Source: CAMQRS01 sp964370645 (lineage in GTDB: Bacteria; Bacillota_I; Bacilli_A; Erysipelotrichales; Erysipelotrichaceae). From it: a stretch of 40,008 nt of DNA. The position numbers and the translations under genes are program-made. The DNA is taken from assembly GCA_964370645.1 (NCBI GenBank), contig CAYJJS010000013.1:1-40008 (forward strand), read 5' to 3'. The notes beneath the pieces were generated by a model that did not search any database, was not told the origin of the DNA, and worked only from the letters and a program-made list of their open reading frames with translations. Positions 22,933 through 31,198 of this stretch are shown here, piece by piece; positions within the stretch are counted from its first letter, which is position 1; every line of letters begins with the position of its first letter.

Positions 22933-23591
22933 TGAAAATAAATATAGCTATTGATGGTCCAGGTGCCGCTGGTAAAAGTACCATTGCGAAACGCTTAGCA
23001 AAACAACTAAACTATACGCACTTAGATACAGGAGCTATGTATCGTTGCTGTGCATATTATGCACATATAAATCACGTAAACATCGAGGATAGTCAAGCAT
23101 TAGACAAAATGTTAGATGTGATTCAGATTTCAATAAAACAAGAGGTTGTCATGTTGAATGGTGAAGATGTGAGTGTTGCTATTCGTAGTAATGAAAATAG
23201 TATGCGTACAAGTGCGATAGCAAAAAAAGTTGCTGTTCGTGACAAGATGGTACAGCTTCAGCGTGCGATAGCAAAAGATGGTGGCTATATATTAGATGGT
23301 AGAGACATTGGAAGTGTCGTATTACCTGATGCACAGCTTAAGATTTATTTGGTTGCAAGTGCACATAGTAGGGCAAAGCGACGCTATGATGAATATCTAA
23401 GCAAAAATATTCAAGCAGACCTAGATGAAATAACAAAGGATTTATTGTTACGAGATGAACAAGATATGACTCGTACACAATCTCCTTTAATTAGAGCAGA
23501 CGATGCGATAGAAATCGATACGTCAAATTTAAGTATAGAAGAAGTATGTACAAAGGTGGAAACCTTATGTAAGCAATTAATTAGAAAGTAG
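22932..23591 (+). CDS. cmk: Cytidylate kinase
   Basis: Phosphorylates CMP and dCMP with ATP for nucleotide synthesis. P-loop GPGAAGKST at about 9-17, LDTGAMYR, DGRDIGSVVLPDA for CMP binding, and the RxxRD-type lid. The 219 residues are standard. The start overlaps the preceding coiled-coil gene (TAATG). The next gene, der, starts 8 bases after the stop. cmk-der-gpsA is also a B. subtilis neighbourhood, although there an rpsA-like gene lies between cmk and der, which is missing here. Confidence 0.96.
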   Translation: MKINIAIDGPGAAGKSTIAKRLAKQLNYTHLDTGAMYRCCAYYAHINHVNIEDSQALDKMLDVIQISIKQEVVMLNGEDVSVAIRSNENSMRTSAIAKKVAVRDKMVQLQRAIAKDGGYILDGRDIGSVVLPDAQLKIYLVASAHSRAKRRYDEYLSKNIQADLDEITKDLLLRDEQDMTRTQSPLIRADDAIEIDTSNLSIEEVCTKVETLCKQLIRK

Positions 23592-23599
23592 GTATTTAT

Positions 23600-24910
23600 A
23601 TGATACAAGGAGTATGTGCAATTGTTGGTAGACCAAATGTTGGAAAATCAACGGTGTTTAATCGAATCATTGGAGAGAAAAAATCGATTGTTGAGGACAC
23701 ACCTGGTGTTACTCGCGATCGAGTGTATGGTAAGGCAGAATGGTTAACCAAAGAGTTTAGAGTTATTGATACTGGTGGAATTCAGCTTGCTGATCAACCT
23801 TTTCAAGAAGAAATACAAATGCAAGTTGAAATCGCGCTAGATGAGGCAGATACAATTGTTTTTGTTGTGAGTGGAAAAGATGGAATTACAAGAGATGATG
23901 AATACATTGCTTCTTTATTGCGTAAAAGTACTAAACCAATTATTTTAATTGTAAATAAAATAGATGATACACAACTAATCAACAATATTTACGAATTTTA
24001 TAATCTAGGGTTAACGGATCCAATTGCATTGAGTGGAATTCATGGGATTGGTGTAGGAGATATGTTAGATGCCATCATCCATTCTTTTGAAGGTACAAGT
24101 CGTAAAACATATGATGAAATGACTAAGTTCGCAGTCATTGGACAACCTAATGTAGGAAAGTCTAGTTTAGTAAATGCAATTTTAAATCAAGATCGTGTTA
24201 TTGTTTCTGATATTGAAGGAACTACTCGTGACGCTATTGATACACCTTTTAAACGTGAAGGAAAAGAGTATGTAGTCATTGATACAGCAGGTATTCGTAA
24301 ACGTGGTAAAGTTTACGAAAACATTGAGAAGTATTCGGTTATGCGTGCGATGAGTGCGATTGAGCGTTGTGATGTTGTATTATTTGTAATAGATGGTGAA
24401 CGTGGGATTCGTGAACAAGATAAACACGTTGCTGGATATGCACATGAAGCTGGAAAATCGATTATTATTGTTTACAATAAATGGGATGTAGTGGAAAAAG
24501 ATCAGATGACTATGCATAAATATGAGAAAGAAGTTCGTAAACAATTTGCTTATTTATCGTATGCACCAATCATTTTTGTGAGTGCTAAAACAAAGCAGAG
24601 AGTAAATGCATTATTACCACTAATTGATGAGGTACATGACTATTCATTATTGCGTATACAAACAAATGTAATTAATGAAGTTATACTTGATGCACAATTG
24701 ATGACACCTCCTCCAACACACAATGGAGTGCGTTTGAAAATATACTATGCTTCTCAAGTAGCGGTTGGCCCACCAACATTTGTCTTATTTGTAAATAATC
24801 CAAAGTTATTACACTTTAGTTATTCGCGTTTCTTAGAAAACAAATTACGTGAAGCGTTTCAGTTTACTGGAACAACCATTCGTATTATTGCTAGAGAGCG
24901 TGAAAGATAG
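23600..24910 (+). CDS. der: Ribosome biogenesis GTPase Der (EngA)
   Basis: Double GTPase essential for 50S subunit maturation. G domain 1 has GRPNVGKST, DTGG and NKID; G domain 2 has GQPNVGKSS, DTAG and NKWD. A C-terminal KH-like domain (VRLKIYYASQVAVGPPTFVLFVN) binds rRNA. The 436 residues are standard. An AGGT site lies before the ATG. Eight bases separate it from gpsA. Confidence 0.97.
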   Translation: MIQGVCAIVGRPNVGKSTVFNRIIGEKKSIVEDTPGVTRDRVYGKAEWLTKEFRVIDTGGIQLADQPFQEEIQMQVEIALDEADTIVFVVSGKDGITRDDEYIASLLRKSTKPIILIVNKIDDTQLINNIYEFYNLGLTDPIALSGIHGIGVGDMLDAIIHSFEGTSRKTYDEMTKFAVIGQPNVGKSSLVNAILNQDRVIVSDIEGTTRDAIDTPFKREGKEYVVIDTAGIRKRGKVYENIEKYSVMRAMSAIERCDVVLFVIDGERGIREQDKHVAGYAHEAGKSIIIVYNKWDVVEKDQMTMHKYEKEVRKQFAYLSYAPIIFVSAKTKQRVNALLPLIDEVHDYSLLRIQTNVINEVILDAQLMTPPPTHNGVRLKIYYASQVAVGPPTFVLFVNNPKLLHFSYSRFLENKLREAFQFTGTTIRIIARERER

Positions 24911-24918
24911 GAGAATAT

Positions 24919-25914
24919 ATGAAAGCATTTATTATAGGTAGTGGAAGTTGGGGAACTGGAATTGCACAAATTTTAAGTGACAACAAGCACGATGTAACTA
25001 TTTGGGGAGTGGATGAACAAGAAATTTTAGACATCCAAACAAACCATCGAAACGCTAAATATTTTGCGGATGTCGCCTTAAACCCAAATATTAAAGCCAC
25101 TTTAGATTTATCACAAATACAAGGTAGTGATGTAGTTGTTTTAAGTGTTCCTACACTAGTTGTAGAAGATGTTTGTAAACAACTTGATGTATATTTAGAT
25201 AAAAAAACCATTCTTGTGAATACTTCAAAAGGGTTTCACCCTCAAAGTAATGAGCGCATGTCAAATGTTATTCGCGAGAACATATCAAAAGAGCATTTAA
25301 GTAGTGTTGTATCATTGATTGGACCTTCTCACGCTGAAGAAGTTGTACAGCGCCTATTAACGACGATTTGTGCGGTTTCTTTAAATGATGAGGATGCAAA
25401 ATTTGTGCAATCTACTTTTGCTAATGAATATTTAAGAATTTATACTGGTAATGATGAAATTGGGTCTGAGGTTGGTGTTGCCATAAAAAATGCAATTGCT
25501 TTAGCTAGTGGAGTTTTATCTGGTTTAGGATATGGAGATAACACTCGTGCTGCACTAATGACTCGTGGTTTATCAGAGATGATTCGCTATGGTGTTGCTG
25601 TTGGTGGTCAATTTGAAACATTCATGGGATTAACTGGGATTGGTGATTTGATTGTTACATGTACAAGTGTGCACTCTAGAAACTTTCAAGCTGGATTTGA
25701 GGTTGGAAAAGCAAATAGCGCTAAATCTTTTTGGGAACACAACAAGAAAACGGTAGAAGGAGTACGTACCAGTAAAGTAATTTATGAAAAAGCAAAAGAA
25801 CTTGGTATTGATATGCCAATTATTAATGAAATCTATTATGTAATGTTTGAACAAAAAGAACCAAGAGAAAGTGCATTGAATTTAATGGTACGTGAATTAA
25901 AGTCGGAGTTTTAA
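24919..25914 (+). CDS. gpsA: Glycerol-3-phosphate dehydrogenase [NAD(P)+]
   Basis: Reduces dihydroxyacetone phosphate to sn-glycerol 3-phosphate, the backbone of phospholipids and the substrate used by PlsY, encoded at the window's end. The Rossmann motif is GSGSWGTGIA (8-17); GPSHAEEV and VGVAIKNAIALASG carry the catalytic lysine. C-terminal GLTGIGDLIVTCTS is diagnostic. The 331 residues are standard. AGGAGA precedes the ATG, and the next gene starts 1 base after the stop. Confidence 0.97.
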   Translation: MKAFIIGSGSWGTGIAQILSDNKHDVTIWGVDEQEILDIQTNHRNAKYFADVALNPNIKATLDLSQIQGSDVVVLSVPTLVVEDVCKQLDVYLDKKTILVNTSKGFHPQSNERMSNVIRENISKEHLSSVVSLIGPSHAEEVVQRLLTTICAVSLNDEDAKFVQSTFANEYLRIYTGNDEIGSEVGVAIKNAIALASGVLSGLGYGDNTRAALMTRGLSEMIRYGVAVGGQFETFMGLTGIGDLIVTCTSVHSRNFQAGFEVGKANSAKSFWEHNKKTVEGVRTSKVIYEKAKELGIDMPIINEIYYVMFEQKEPRESALNLMVRELKSEF

Positions 25915-25915
25915 A

Positions 25916-26626
25916 ATGAACGAGTTTAGTCGATTGGCACTATTGTTTTCATCAAAACAAATGCAAACATTAAAAGAAAAGCACGTTGCAATATTTGGAG
26001 TTGGTGGCGTAGGTGGTCATTGTATTGAAGCCTTAGCACGTTCACAAATTGAAGAAATAACCATTGTTGATTTTGATTGTGTAACACTGACAAATTTAAA
26101 TCGTCAAATTGTTGCATTACATTCAACAATTGGAAAATCAAAGTGTGAAGTAATGAGAGATCGCTTATTGGATATTAACCCTAATATTAAGGTACATATT
26201 CATCCTATCTTCATTGATACACATAGTATTGAATCCATAGATTTCACTTCTTTTTCATATATTGTAGATGCCATAGATACTATTAGTGCGAAATTATTAT
26301 TGATTGAAAAAGCAAAGTCTTTACAAATTCCAATCATAAGTTGTATGGGAACAGCAAATAAGTTTGATCCTACTCAACTTAAAATTATGGATATTTCAAA
26401 AACGAATTATTGTCCACTTGCAAAAGTAATGCGTAAAGAACTTAAAAACAGACGTATTTTCAAGTTGAAAGTACTATCTTCGCATGAGAAGCCTGTTAAA
26501 CCTTCTATAAGCGATGAAATCACAAATAAGAGGGTAGTTGTTGGTAGCACTTCCTTTGTTCCTAGTGTGGCTGGAATCATCATATGTAAAGAAGTTATAT
26601 TTGATTTACTTAAAGAAAGCCATTAG
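25916..26626 (+). CDS. tcdA: tRNA threonylcarbamoyladenosine dehydratase TcdA (ThiF/E1 family)
   Basis: E1-like enzyme that adenylates and cyclises t6A37 of tRNA to ct6A. The nucleotide-binding motif is GVGGVGGHCIEALAR (about 24-38), then VDFDCVTLTNLNRQ for the ATP-binding arginine, and SCMGTANKFDP. The C-terminal VGSTSFVPSVAG pattern is typical of TcdA/YgdL. The 236 residues fit. It follows gpsA directly and ends within a terminator. MtaB, elsewhere in the window, modifies the same t6A37 nucleotide. Another ThiF-like activity is possible but less likely. Confidence 0.9.
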   Translation: MNEFSRLALLFSSKQMQTLKEKHVAIFGVGGVGGHCIEALARSQIEEITIVDFDCVTLTNLNRQIVALHSTIGKSKCEVMRDRLLDINPNIKVHIHPIFIDTHSIESIDFTSFSYIVDAIDTISAKLLLIEKAKSLQIPIISCMGTANKFDPTQLKIMDISKTNYCPLAKVMRKELKNRRIFKLKVLSSHEKPVKPSISDEITNKRVVVGSTSFVPSVAGIIICKEVIFDLLKESH

Positions 26627-26636
26627 GCTTTTTTTT
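26616..26636 (+). terminator. Rho-independent terminator at the end of tcdA
   Basis: A 6-bp stem (26616-26621 with 26626-26631), an ATTA loop that contains part of the stop codon, and T's to 26636. It would end the cmk-tcdA unit. Confidence 0.8.
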
Positions 26637-26649
26637 AGAAAGGATGAGT

Positions 26650-27648
26650 ATGAAAAATATATTATTATTAAGTACAGGTGGAACCATAGCAAGTGCTTTG
26701 TCTAGTGAAGGTTTAACACCAAAACTGGCTGGCCAAAATGTCTTGCAAGCCATCGGCCCAATTGAAGGATGTAAAGTGCAAGTGGAAGATTTATTGTCAA
26801 TTGATAGTTCGAATATGCAACCTGAAGAATGGGTTCGTATTGCGAAAAGAATCGATATTGCTTTTACCATAGAAAAAGTGGATGGTATTGTCGTTACGCA
26901 TGGAACTGACACCATGGCTTATACATCCAGTGCACTTGCCTTTATGTTATCCAACATTTCTATACCGATTATTGTTACTGGTTCTCAACTACCTTTAACA
27001 CATCCACTTAGCGATGGGTTAGATAATATTAAACTTGCTATTCATGCTGCGATGCAACCTCAATTAAAAGGTGTATTCATCGCATTTAATCGTAAAATTA
27101 TGATTGCGACACGAAGTGTGAAAGTTCGAACAATGGACTTTGATGCTTTTGAAAGTGTGAACCATCAAGAAGTAGGAATTGTGAATGCAAGAGGATTGCA
27201 AATCCAAGAACACTTATTACACAAGTGTGATAAACCTTATTTCTTTTATGAACAGTTGTGTAGCGATGTCTTTTTGTTGAAATTAATTCCAGGTATGCAA
27301 ACGAAAGTTATTGATATGCTTTTACAACAAAACTTTAAAGCGGTTGTCATTGAAGCATTTGGTGCAGGAGGAATTACGTTTATACGTAGAGATTTGACCT
27401 CTTCATTAGAACGTTTGGTTAAAGCCAATATCCCAGTTGTAGTATGTTCGCAATGTTTATACGAGCACAGTGATTTTTCAATTTATCAAAGTGGTCAAAA
27501 GGTGTTACAACAAGGAGTTATACAAGCATTAGATATGACTAGTGAAGCATGTGTAACAAAGTTAATGTGGGCTTTAGCACAAAGCAATAACATTGAAGAT
27601 GTGCGTTTTATGTTTCAAACAAACTATGCACAAGAAATTAGCTTATAA
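26650..27648 (+). CDS. ansA: L-asparaginase, type I (cytoplasmic)
   Basis: Hydrolyses L-asparagine to aspartate and ammonia. The first catalytic threonine lies in STGGTIAS (8-15). The second motif is THGTDTMAYT, with Thr86-Asp87. There is no signal peptide, and the 332 residues fit the cytoplasmic AnsA class. The ATG at 26650 is preferred because AAAGGA is correctly spaced; an ATG at 26644 overlaps that site. It sits between terminators (26616-26636 and 27647-27672), so it may be a single-gene unit relying on an unseen promoter or on read-through. Confidence 0.93.
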   Translation: MKNILLLSTGGTIASALSSEGLTPKLAGQNVLQAIGPIEGCKVQVEDLLSIDSSNMQPEEWVRIAKRIDIAFTIEKVDGIVVTHGTDTMAYTSSALAFMLSNISIPIIVTGSQLPLTHPLSDGLDNIKLAIHAAMQPQLKGVFIAFNRKIMIATRSVKVRTMDFDAFESVNHQEVGIVNARGLQIQEHLLHKCDKPYFFYEQLCSDVFLLKLIPGMQTKVIDMLLQQNFKAVVIEAFGAGGITFIRRDLTSSLERLVKANIPVVVCSQCLYEHSDFSIYQSGQKVLQQGVIQALDMTSEACVTKLMWALAQSNNIEDVRFMFQTNYAQEISL

Positions 27649-27672
27649 CATCATGAAAATGATGTTTTTTTT
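27647..27672 (+). terminator. Rho-independent terminator after ansA
   Basis: An 8-bp perfect stem (27647-27654 with 27659-27666), a GAAA tetraloop and a T-run to 27672. Confidence 0.88.
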
Positions 27673-27679
27673 GTTTTTA

Positions 27680-27709
27680 GTCATAAGACATGTCCTTTGT
27701 ACATACAGT
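27680..27709 (+). promoter_or_regulatory. Sigma-E-like promoter for spoIVA
   Basis: GTCATAAG (27680-27687), a 14-base spacer and CATACAGT (27702-27709), close to the Bacillus sigma-E consensus. The expected start of transcription is just before the AGGAGG of spoIVA. spoIVA is a sigma-E gene in B. subtilis. Confidence 0.7.
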
Positions 27710-27729
27710 TTAATGACTAGGAGGAAATT

Positions 27730-29208
27730 ATGAACACAAGCGAAATCATAAAGAATTTAGGTAAACAAACCAAGGGAGATATTTACTTAGGAGTAGTAGG
27801 ACCAGTAAGAGTAGGTAAATCTACTTTTATTAAGAAATTTATGGAAAGTGCCGTTTTACCATATGTAAATGATGAATATGAAAAAGCGAGAATGCGCGAT
27901 GAATTGCCGCAAGTTGGAATTGGAAAAACCATTATGACAATGGAGCCAAAATTTGTTCCAAACAGTGCCGCTAATATTGAATTTGAAGATGGATTCAAGG
28001 TGAATGTACGTCTTGTTGACTGTGTTGGGTATATTATTAGTGCGGCCAAAGGATACAAAGACGAGGATCAAATACGAATGGTTCGAACACCATGGAGTGA
28101 AGAACCTTTACCTTTTGATGAAGCTGCAAAGATGGGGACACAAAAAGTAATACAGGAACATTCTACAATAGGAATAGTAATTACTAGCGATGGGAGCATT
28201 ACCGATTTAGAAAGAGAAGATTATGTAGAAGCAGAAGGGGATGTTATCAGCGAATTAAAACAAATTAATAAACCCTTCATTGTGATTGTTAATACAAAAG
28301 ATAAGAATACAATGAGTCATGTATCATTAGTTGATAAATTAAAAGAAAAGTATGAAGTACCAATTCTTGGTGTAGAAATAGAAAAAATGAATGAAAAAGA
28401 CATTCATAATATCTTACGTGAAGCTTTATATGAGTTTCCTGTATCACAAGTAAACATTTTAATGCCTGATTGGTTAGCGATCCTTGATGATGAACATTAC
28501 ATCAAACGCAGTTTTGCATCAACGATACAAAAAAGCATGCAGCAAATTAAGAAACTAAGAGAAGTAGAAAATATTACAAGTATCATCAATGAGAATGAAT
28601 TTATAGAATCAAGTGTACTATCTACCATTGATAGTGGAGAGGGAAGTGTGAATGTTGAAATCAAACTAATCCCAGGATTATACAATAAAGTACTAAAAGA
28701 CATCATTGGTGAAGAAGTAAATGATAAAGCAAAACTTGTATCATTACTACAAGAATATACAAAAGCAAAAAAAGAATATGATGCAGTTGCTAGTGCACTA
28801 CAAATGGTAAAGCAAACAGGTTATGGGTTTGCATCTGCAGGCTTAGAAGATATTTCTTTATCTACACCAGAAGTTGTAAAACAGGGAAGTCGATATGGTG
28901 TTAAACTAAAAGCCATAGCTCCTAGTATTCATATGATTAAAGTAGATGTAGAATCATCTTTTGAACCAATCATTGGAACAAAAGAACAAAGTGAAGAATT
29001 GATTAAATACTTGTTGCGAGAAGATGAAGAAAATGCGAATGTCATTTGGGAATCTGATATTTTTGGAAGAAAACTAAGTGAACTTATCAAAGATGGTTTG
29101 AATGCAAAATTATCGATGATTCCAGAGGCTGCAAGACTACGTCTACAAGATATCCTAGAAAAATTAGTGAATAAAGGAAAAGGGAATGTAATCGCTATTG
29201 TTTTATAG
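27730..29208 (+). CDS. spoIVA: Stage IV sporulation protein A, coat basement-layer ATPase
   Basis: Mother-cell ATPase that polymerises on the forespore surface to make the platform for coat assembly. The N-terminal NTPase domain has Walker A GPVRVGKST (24-32) and VDCVGY; the middle is helical; the C-terminal domain ends NVIAIVL, typical of SpoIVA. The 492 residues match the B. subtilis protein. AGGAGG lies before the ATG. A sigma-E-like promoter precedes it. The order gpsA - spoIVA - HU follows Bacillus. It is one of the best markers that this organism makes endospores. Confidence 0.97.
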   Translation: MNTSEIIKNLGKQTKGDIYLGVVGPVRVGKSTFIKKFMESAVLPYVNDEYEKARMRDELPQVGIGKTIMTMEPKFVPNSAANIEFEDGFKVNVRLVDCVGYIISAAKGYKDEDQIRMVRTPWSEEPLPFDEAAKMGTQKVIQEHSTIGIVITSDGSITDLEREDYVEAEGDVISELKQINKPFIVIVNTKDKNTMSHVSLVDKLKEKYEVPILGVEIEKMNEKDIHNILREALYEFPVSQVNILMPDWLAILDDEHYIKRSFASTIQKSMQQIKKLREVENITSIINENEFIESSVLSTIDSGEGSVNVEIKLIPGLYNKVLKDIIGEEVNDKAKLVSLLQEYTKAKKEYDAVASALQMVKQTGYGFASAGLEDISLSTPEVVKQGSRYGVKLKAIAPSIHMIKVDVESSFEPIIGTKEQSEELIKYLLREDEENANVIWESDIFGRKLSELIKDGLNAKLSMIPEAARLRLQDILEKLVNKGKGNVIAIVL

Positions 29209-29238
29209 CCTAAATATAGGCGTATACTACACTTCATA

Positions 29239-29267
29239 TTGATTTTTACATTAAAAAATGTTAGTAT
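29239..29267 (+). promoter_or_regulatory. Promoter for the HU gene
   Basis: TTGATT (29239-29244), a 17-base spacer and TAGTAT (29262-29267) preceded by TGT as an extended -10. Confidence 0.55.
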
Positions 29268-29294
29268 AGACCTATGAATAAGGAGGTCAGTATA

Positions 29295-29582
29295 ATGACA
29301 ACATTGAATAAAAAATTATTAGCTGAAGCAATCGTTGAAAAATTAGGAGTTACTAAAAAAGATGCAACAACAGCTGTAGAAACTGTTTTCGAAGAAATTG
29401 CAACTGCATTAGTAAACGAGCAAAAAGTAGATATCTCAGGATTTGGAAAATTTGAAATTTCTGAACGTGCAGAACGTCAAGGAATCAATCCAGCAACAAA
29501 AGAAAAAATCACAATTGCTGCTTCTAAAAGTCCTAAATTTAAAGCTGCTAAAGCATTAAAAGACGCTGTTAACAACAAATAA
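29295..29582 (+). CDS. hup: DNA-binding protein HU
   Basis: Nucleoid-associated protein that bends DNA as a dimer. The 95 residues include the HU core GFGKFEISERAERQGINPATKEKI, with the DNA-intercalating NP pair at the arm tip, and a basic C-terminus. The start is at 29295 because AAGGAGGT (29279-29286) lies 8 bases upstream; an earlier in-frame ATG at 29274 lies before that site. It is encoded next to spoIVA, as hbs is in B. subtilis. A bidirectional terminator follows. Confidence 0.97.
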   Translation: MTTLNKKLLAEAIVEKLGVTKKDATTAVETVFEEIATALVNEQKVDISGFGKFEISERAERQGINPATKEKITIAASKSPKFKAAKALKDAVNNK

Positions 29583-29585
29583 GTT

Positions 29586-29616
29586 AAAAAGAAAACACCC
29601 TGAGGTGTTTTTCTTC
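29586..29616. terminator. Bidirectional terminator between HU and xerD
   Basis: An 8-bp stem (29592-29599 with 29604-29611) around CTGA. A-rich sequence precedes and T-rich sequence follows, so it can act for the HU transcript and, less well, for the converging xerD transcript. Confidence 0.75.
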
Positions 29617-29654
29617 TATATCTATTACTTCGCATAATATATATTATGTAATTT

Positions 29655-30548
29655 TTATCTATGTTTTTTTGGTTCTGATAGTGTATATGCACTTTTAAGT
29701 TGTTTCACTTGCACGTGTGTATACACTTGTGTCGTACTTATATAGGCATGTCCAAGTAATTCCTGTACACTTCTCAAATCCGCTCCACCTTCTAATAAGT
29801 GTGTTGCATAAGCATGTCTTAACATGTGCGCTGACATACGTTGTATCCCTAAGGTATCACATCTTCTTTTAATCATTTGATCTATATATTGACGTGTCAA
29901 AACTCTTCCATGTTTATTTACAAACAAAATAGATAGTTTTTGCTTGTTATAAAGTGTTCTAAACGATGTTACGTACGCTCCAACACTTTGGATACAAATT
30001 TGGTTTAAAGGTACTAGGCGCTCTTTTTGACCCTTACCAAGCACCTTGACAACACCTTGTTCAAGGTGCAGTTGGTTCAAATGCAGACTTACTACTTCTG
30101 ATACACGCAAACCACCACCATATAAAAGCTCTAAGATTGCTTGATGCAAGCTATTTAGATATGCGTCACTTTCTTTATACGATAAAAAGTTTTGCATTTG
30201 TTCTTGTGTAATATACTTTGGTAGGGATAGTCCTTTCTTACTTAAAACAAGCAAACTTGTAGGATTATGCGAAGTTAAATTATTTTGTATTAATATACGA
30301 TGAAAAGCACGAATCGAAATGATGCTTCGATTCACGCTACTGTTTTTATGCGTTGAAGATAGGTTCAAAATATAGTCTTCAATATGATTCGCTAGAATCT
30401 CTTCAACATCAATAATCCCCTCTTTATCTTTTAAGTACGTTACATATTTATGGATATCACTTACATATGAGTGAATTGTTGCATTGGCCTTTTGATCAAT
30501 GCTTGTTATATAAAACATAAATTCGTTTATTGCTTCAGCTAATTTCAT
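29655..30548 (-). CDS. xerD: Tyrosine recombinase XerD
   Basis: Site-specific recombinase that resolves chromosome dimers at dif, usually with XerC. The N-terminal SAM-like DNA-binding domain (1-100) is followed by the catalytic domain with Arg148 (GGLRVSE), Lys172, His241 and Arg244 (HMLRHAYATHLL), His267 (LLGHA) and the nucleophile Tyr276 (TQVYTHV). The 297 residues are standard. AGGTGAT precedes the ATG. It lies just downstream of spoIIM, close to the Bacillus arrangement, and not beside integrase cargo or att-like repeats, so the chromosomal Xer role is likely. XerC or a single-recombinase XerS-type role is possible. Confidence 0.88.
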   Translation of the reverse strand: MKLAEAINEFMFYITSIDQKANATIHSYVSDIHKYVTYLKDKEGIIDVEEILANHIEDYILNLSSTHKNSSVNRSIISIRAFHRILIQNNLTSHNPTSLLVLSKKGLSLPKYITQEQMQNFLSYKESDAYLNSLHQAILELLYGGGLRVSEVVSLHLNQLHLEQGVVKVLGKGQKERLVPLNQICIQSVGAYVTSFRTLYNKQKLSILFVNKHGRVLTRQYIDQMIKRRCDTLGIQRMSAHMLRHAYATHLLEGGADLRSVQELLGHAYISTTQVYTHVQVKQLKSAYTLSEPKKHR

Positions 30549-30569
30549 CGTATCACCTACTCAAGTATA

Positions 30570-31154
30570 TCATAAATTTTCAAAGAAACGGATACAATCA
30601 ATAGCTATACTAGATTTAATGTATGAAGAAATAAAAATTAATAGAATACTTACAATCAGTATATTTAACATTCGATTCAATAAAGTTTTCCTATTTACAG
30701 TAGCCGTGTTTGAGATACAATAATACACATTTTTTGTGTGCTTAATACTATACATGCTCACAATACAAAAAGATATAAGATCAAATATTATTTGTGGGAC
30801 AAAAACGATTGCAATCCCTAAAATTCCTTTAAATGAATACGTTGCAATAAATAAAGTACATGATAAGCCGATTTGTAAACCTTTCGTATAAATAAGAAAT
30901 GCGATAAAAGGCGCTCCTATATAACTAGTAGATATAAATATAATAAGTAATGTTGTGATAATTCCAATCATAAATTGAGAAACAAAGTACTCTTTATAAT
31001 CTTGGATATCAATTAATACACTCATATAATGTATTAAATTGCTTTGATCACTACTGTCTATGTACCTTACTAAAAATAAACTACTACAAAACCCTGCTAG
31101 AATTAAAATATTAAAATAGAGCAATTCAAAGTATTGTTTTTTTCTTATTTTCAT
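30570..31154 (-). CDS. spoIIM: Stage II sporulation protein M
   Basis: Membrane protein that anchors the SpoIID-SpoIIP peptidoglycan hydrolases in the engulfing mother-cell membrane. The 194 residues contain about five hydrophobic segments, the first at about 14-30 and the last near the C-terminus. The central PFIAFLIYTKGLQIGLS and VPQIIFDLISF stretches are typical of SpoIIM. The ATG at 31154 follows AGGTGATT; a GTG at 31169 lies before it. It sits between dinB and xerD on the minus strand. A weak sigma-E-like motif lies upstream (about 31170-31196), but its spacing is two bases short of the other two in the window. Confidence 0.9.
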   Translation of the reverse strand: MKIRKKQYFELLYFNILILAGFCSSLFLVRYIDSSDQSNLIHYMSVLIDIQDYKEYFVSQFMIGIITTLLIIFISTSYIGAPFIAFLIYTKGLQIGLSCTLFIATYSFKGILGIAIVFVPQIIFDLISFCIVSMYSIKHTKNVYYCISNTATVNRKTLLNRMLNILIVSILLIFISSYIKSSIAIDCIRFFENL

Positions 31155-31198
31155 CCAATCACCTATCACAGTATATGTACTAGCTGATTTTTATAGTA

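Noticed and set aside
29655..30548. The tyrosine recombinase as an integrase of a mobile element.
   Set aside because: It has the length and motifs of XerD, is next to spoIIM as in Bacillus, and has no att-like repeats or cargo genes around it.
31170..31196. A sigma-E promoter for spoIIM on the minus strand.
   Set aside because: A CATATACT -10 and a CTATAAA -35 are present, but the spacing is two bases shorter than in dacB and spoIVA, so it was not listed as a separate feature.
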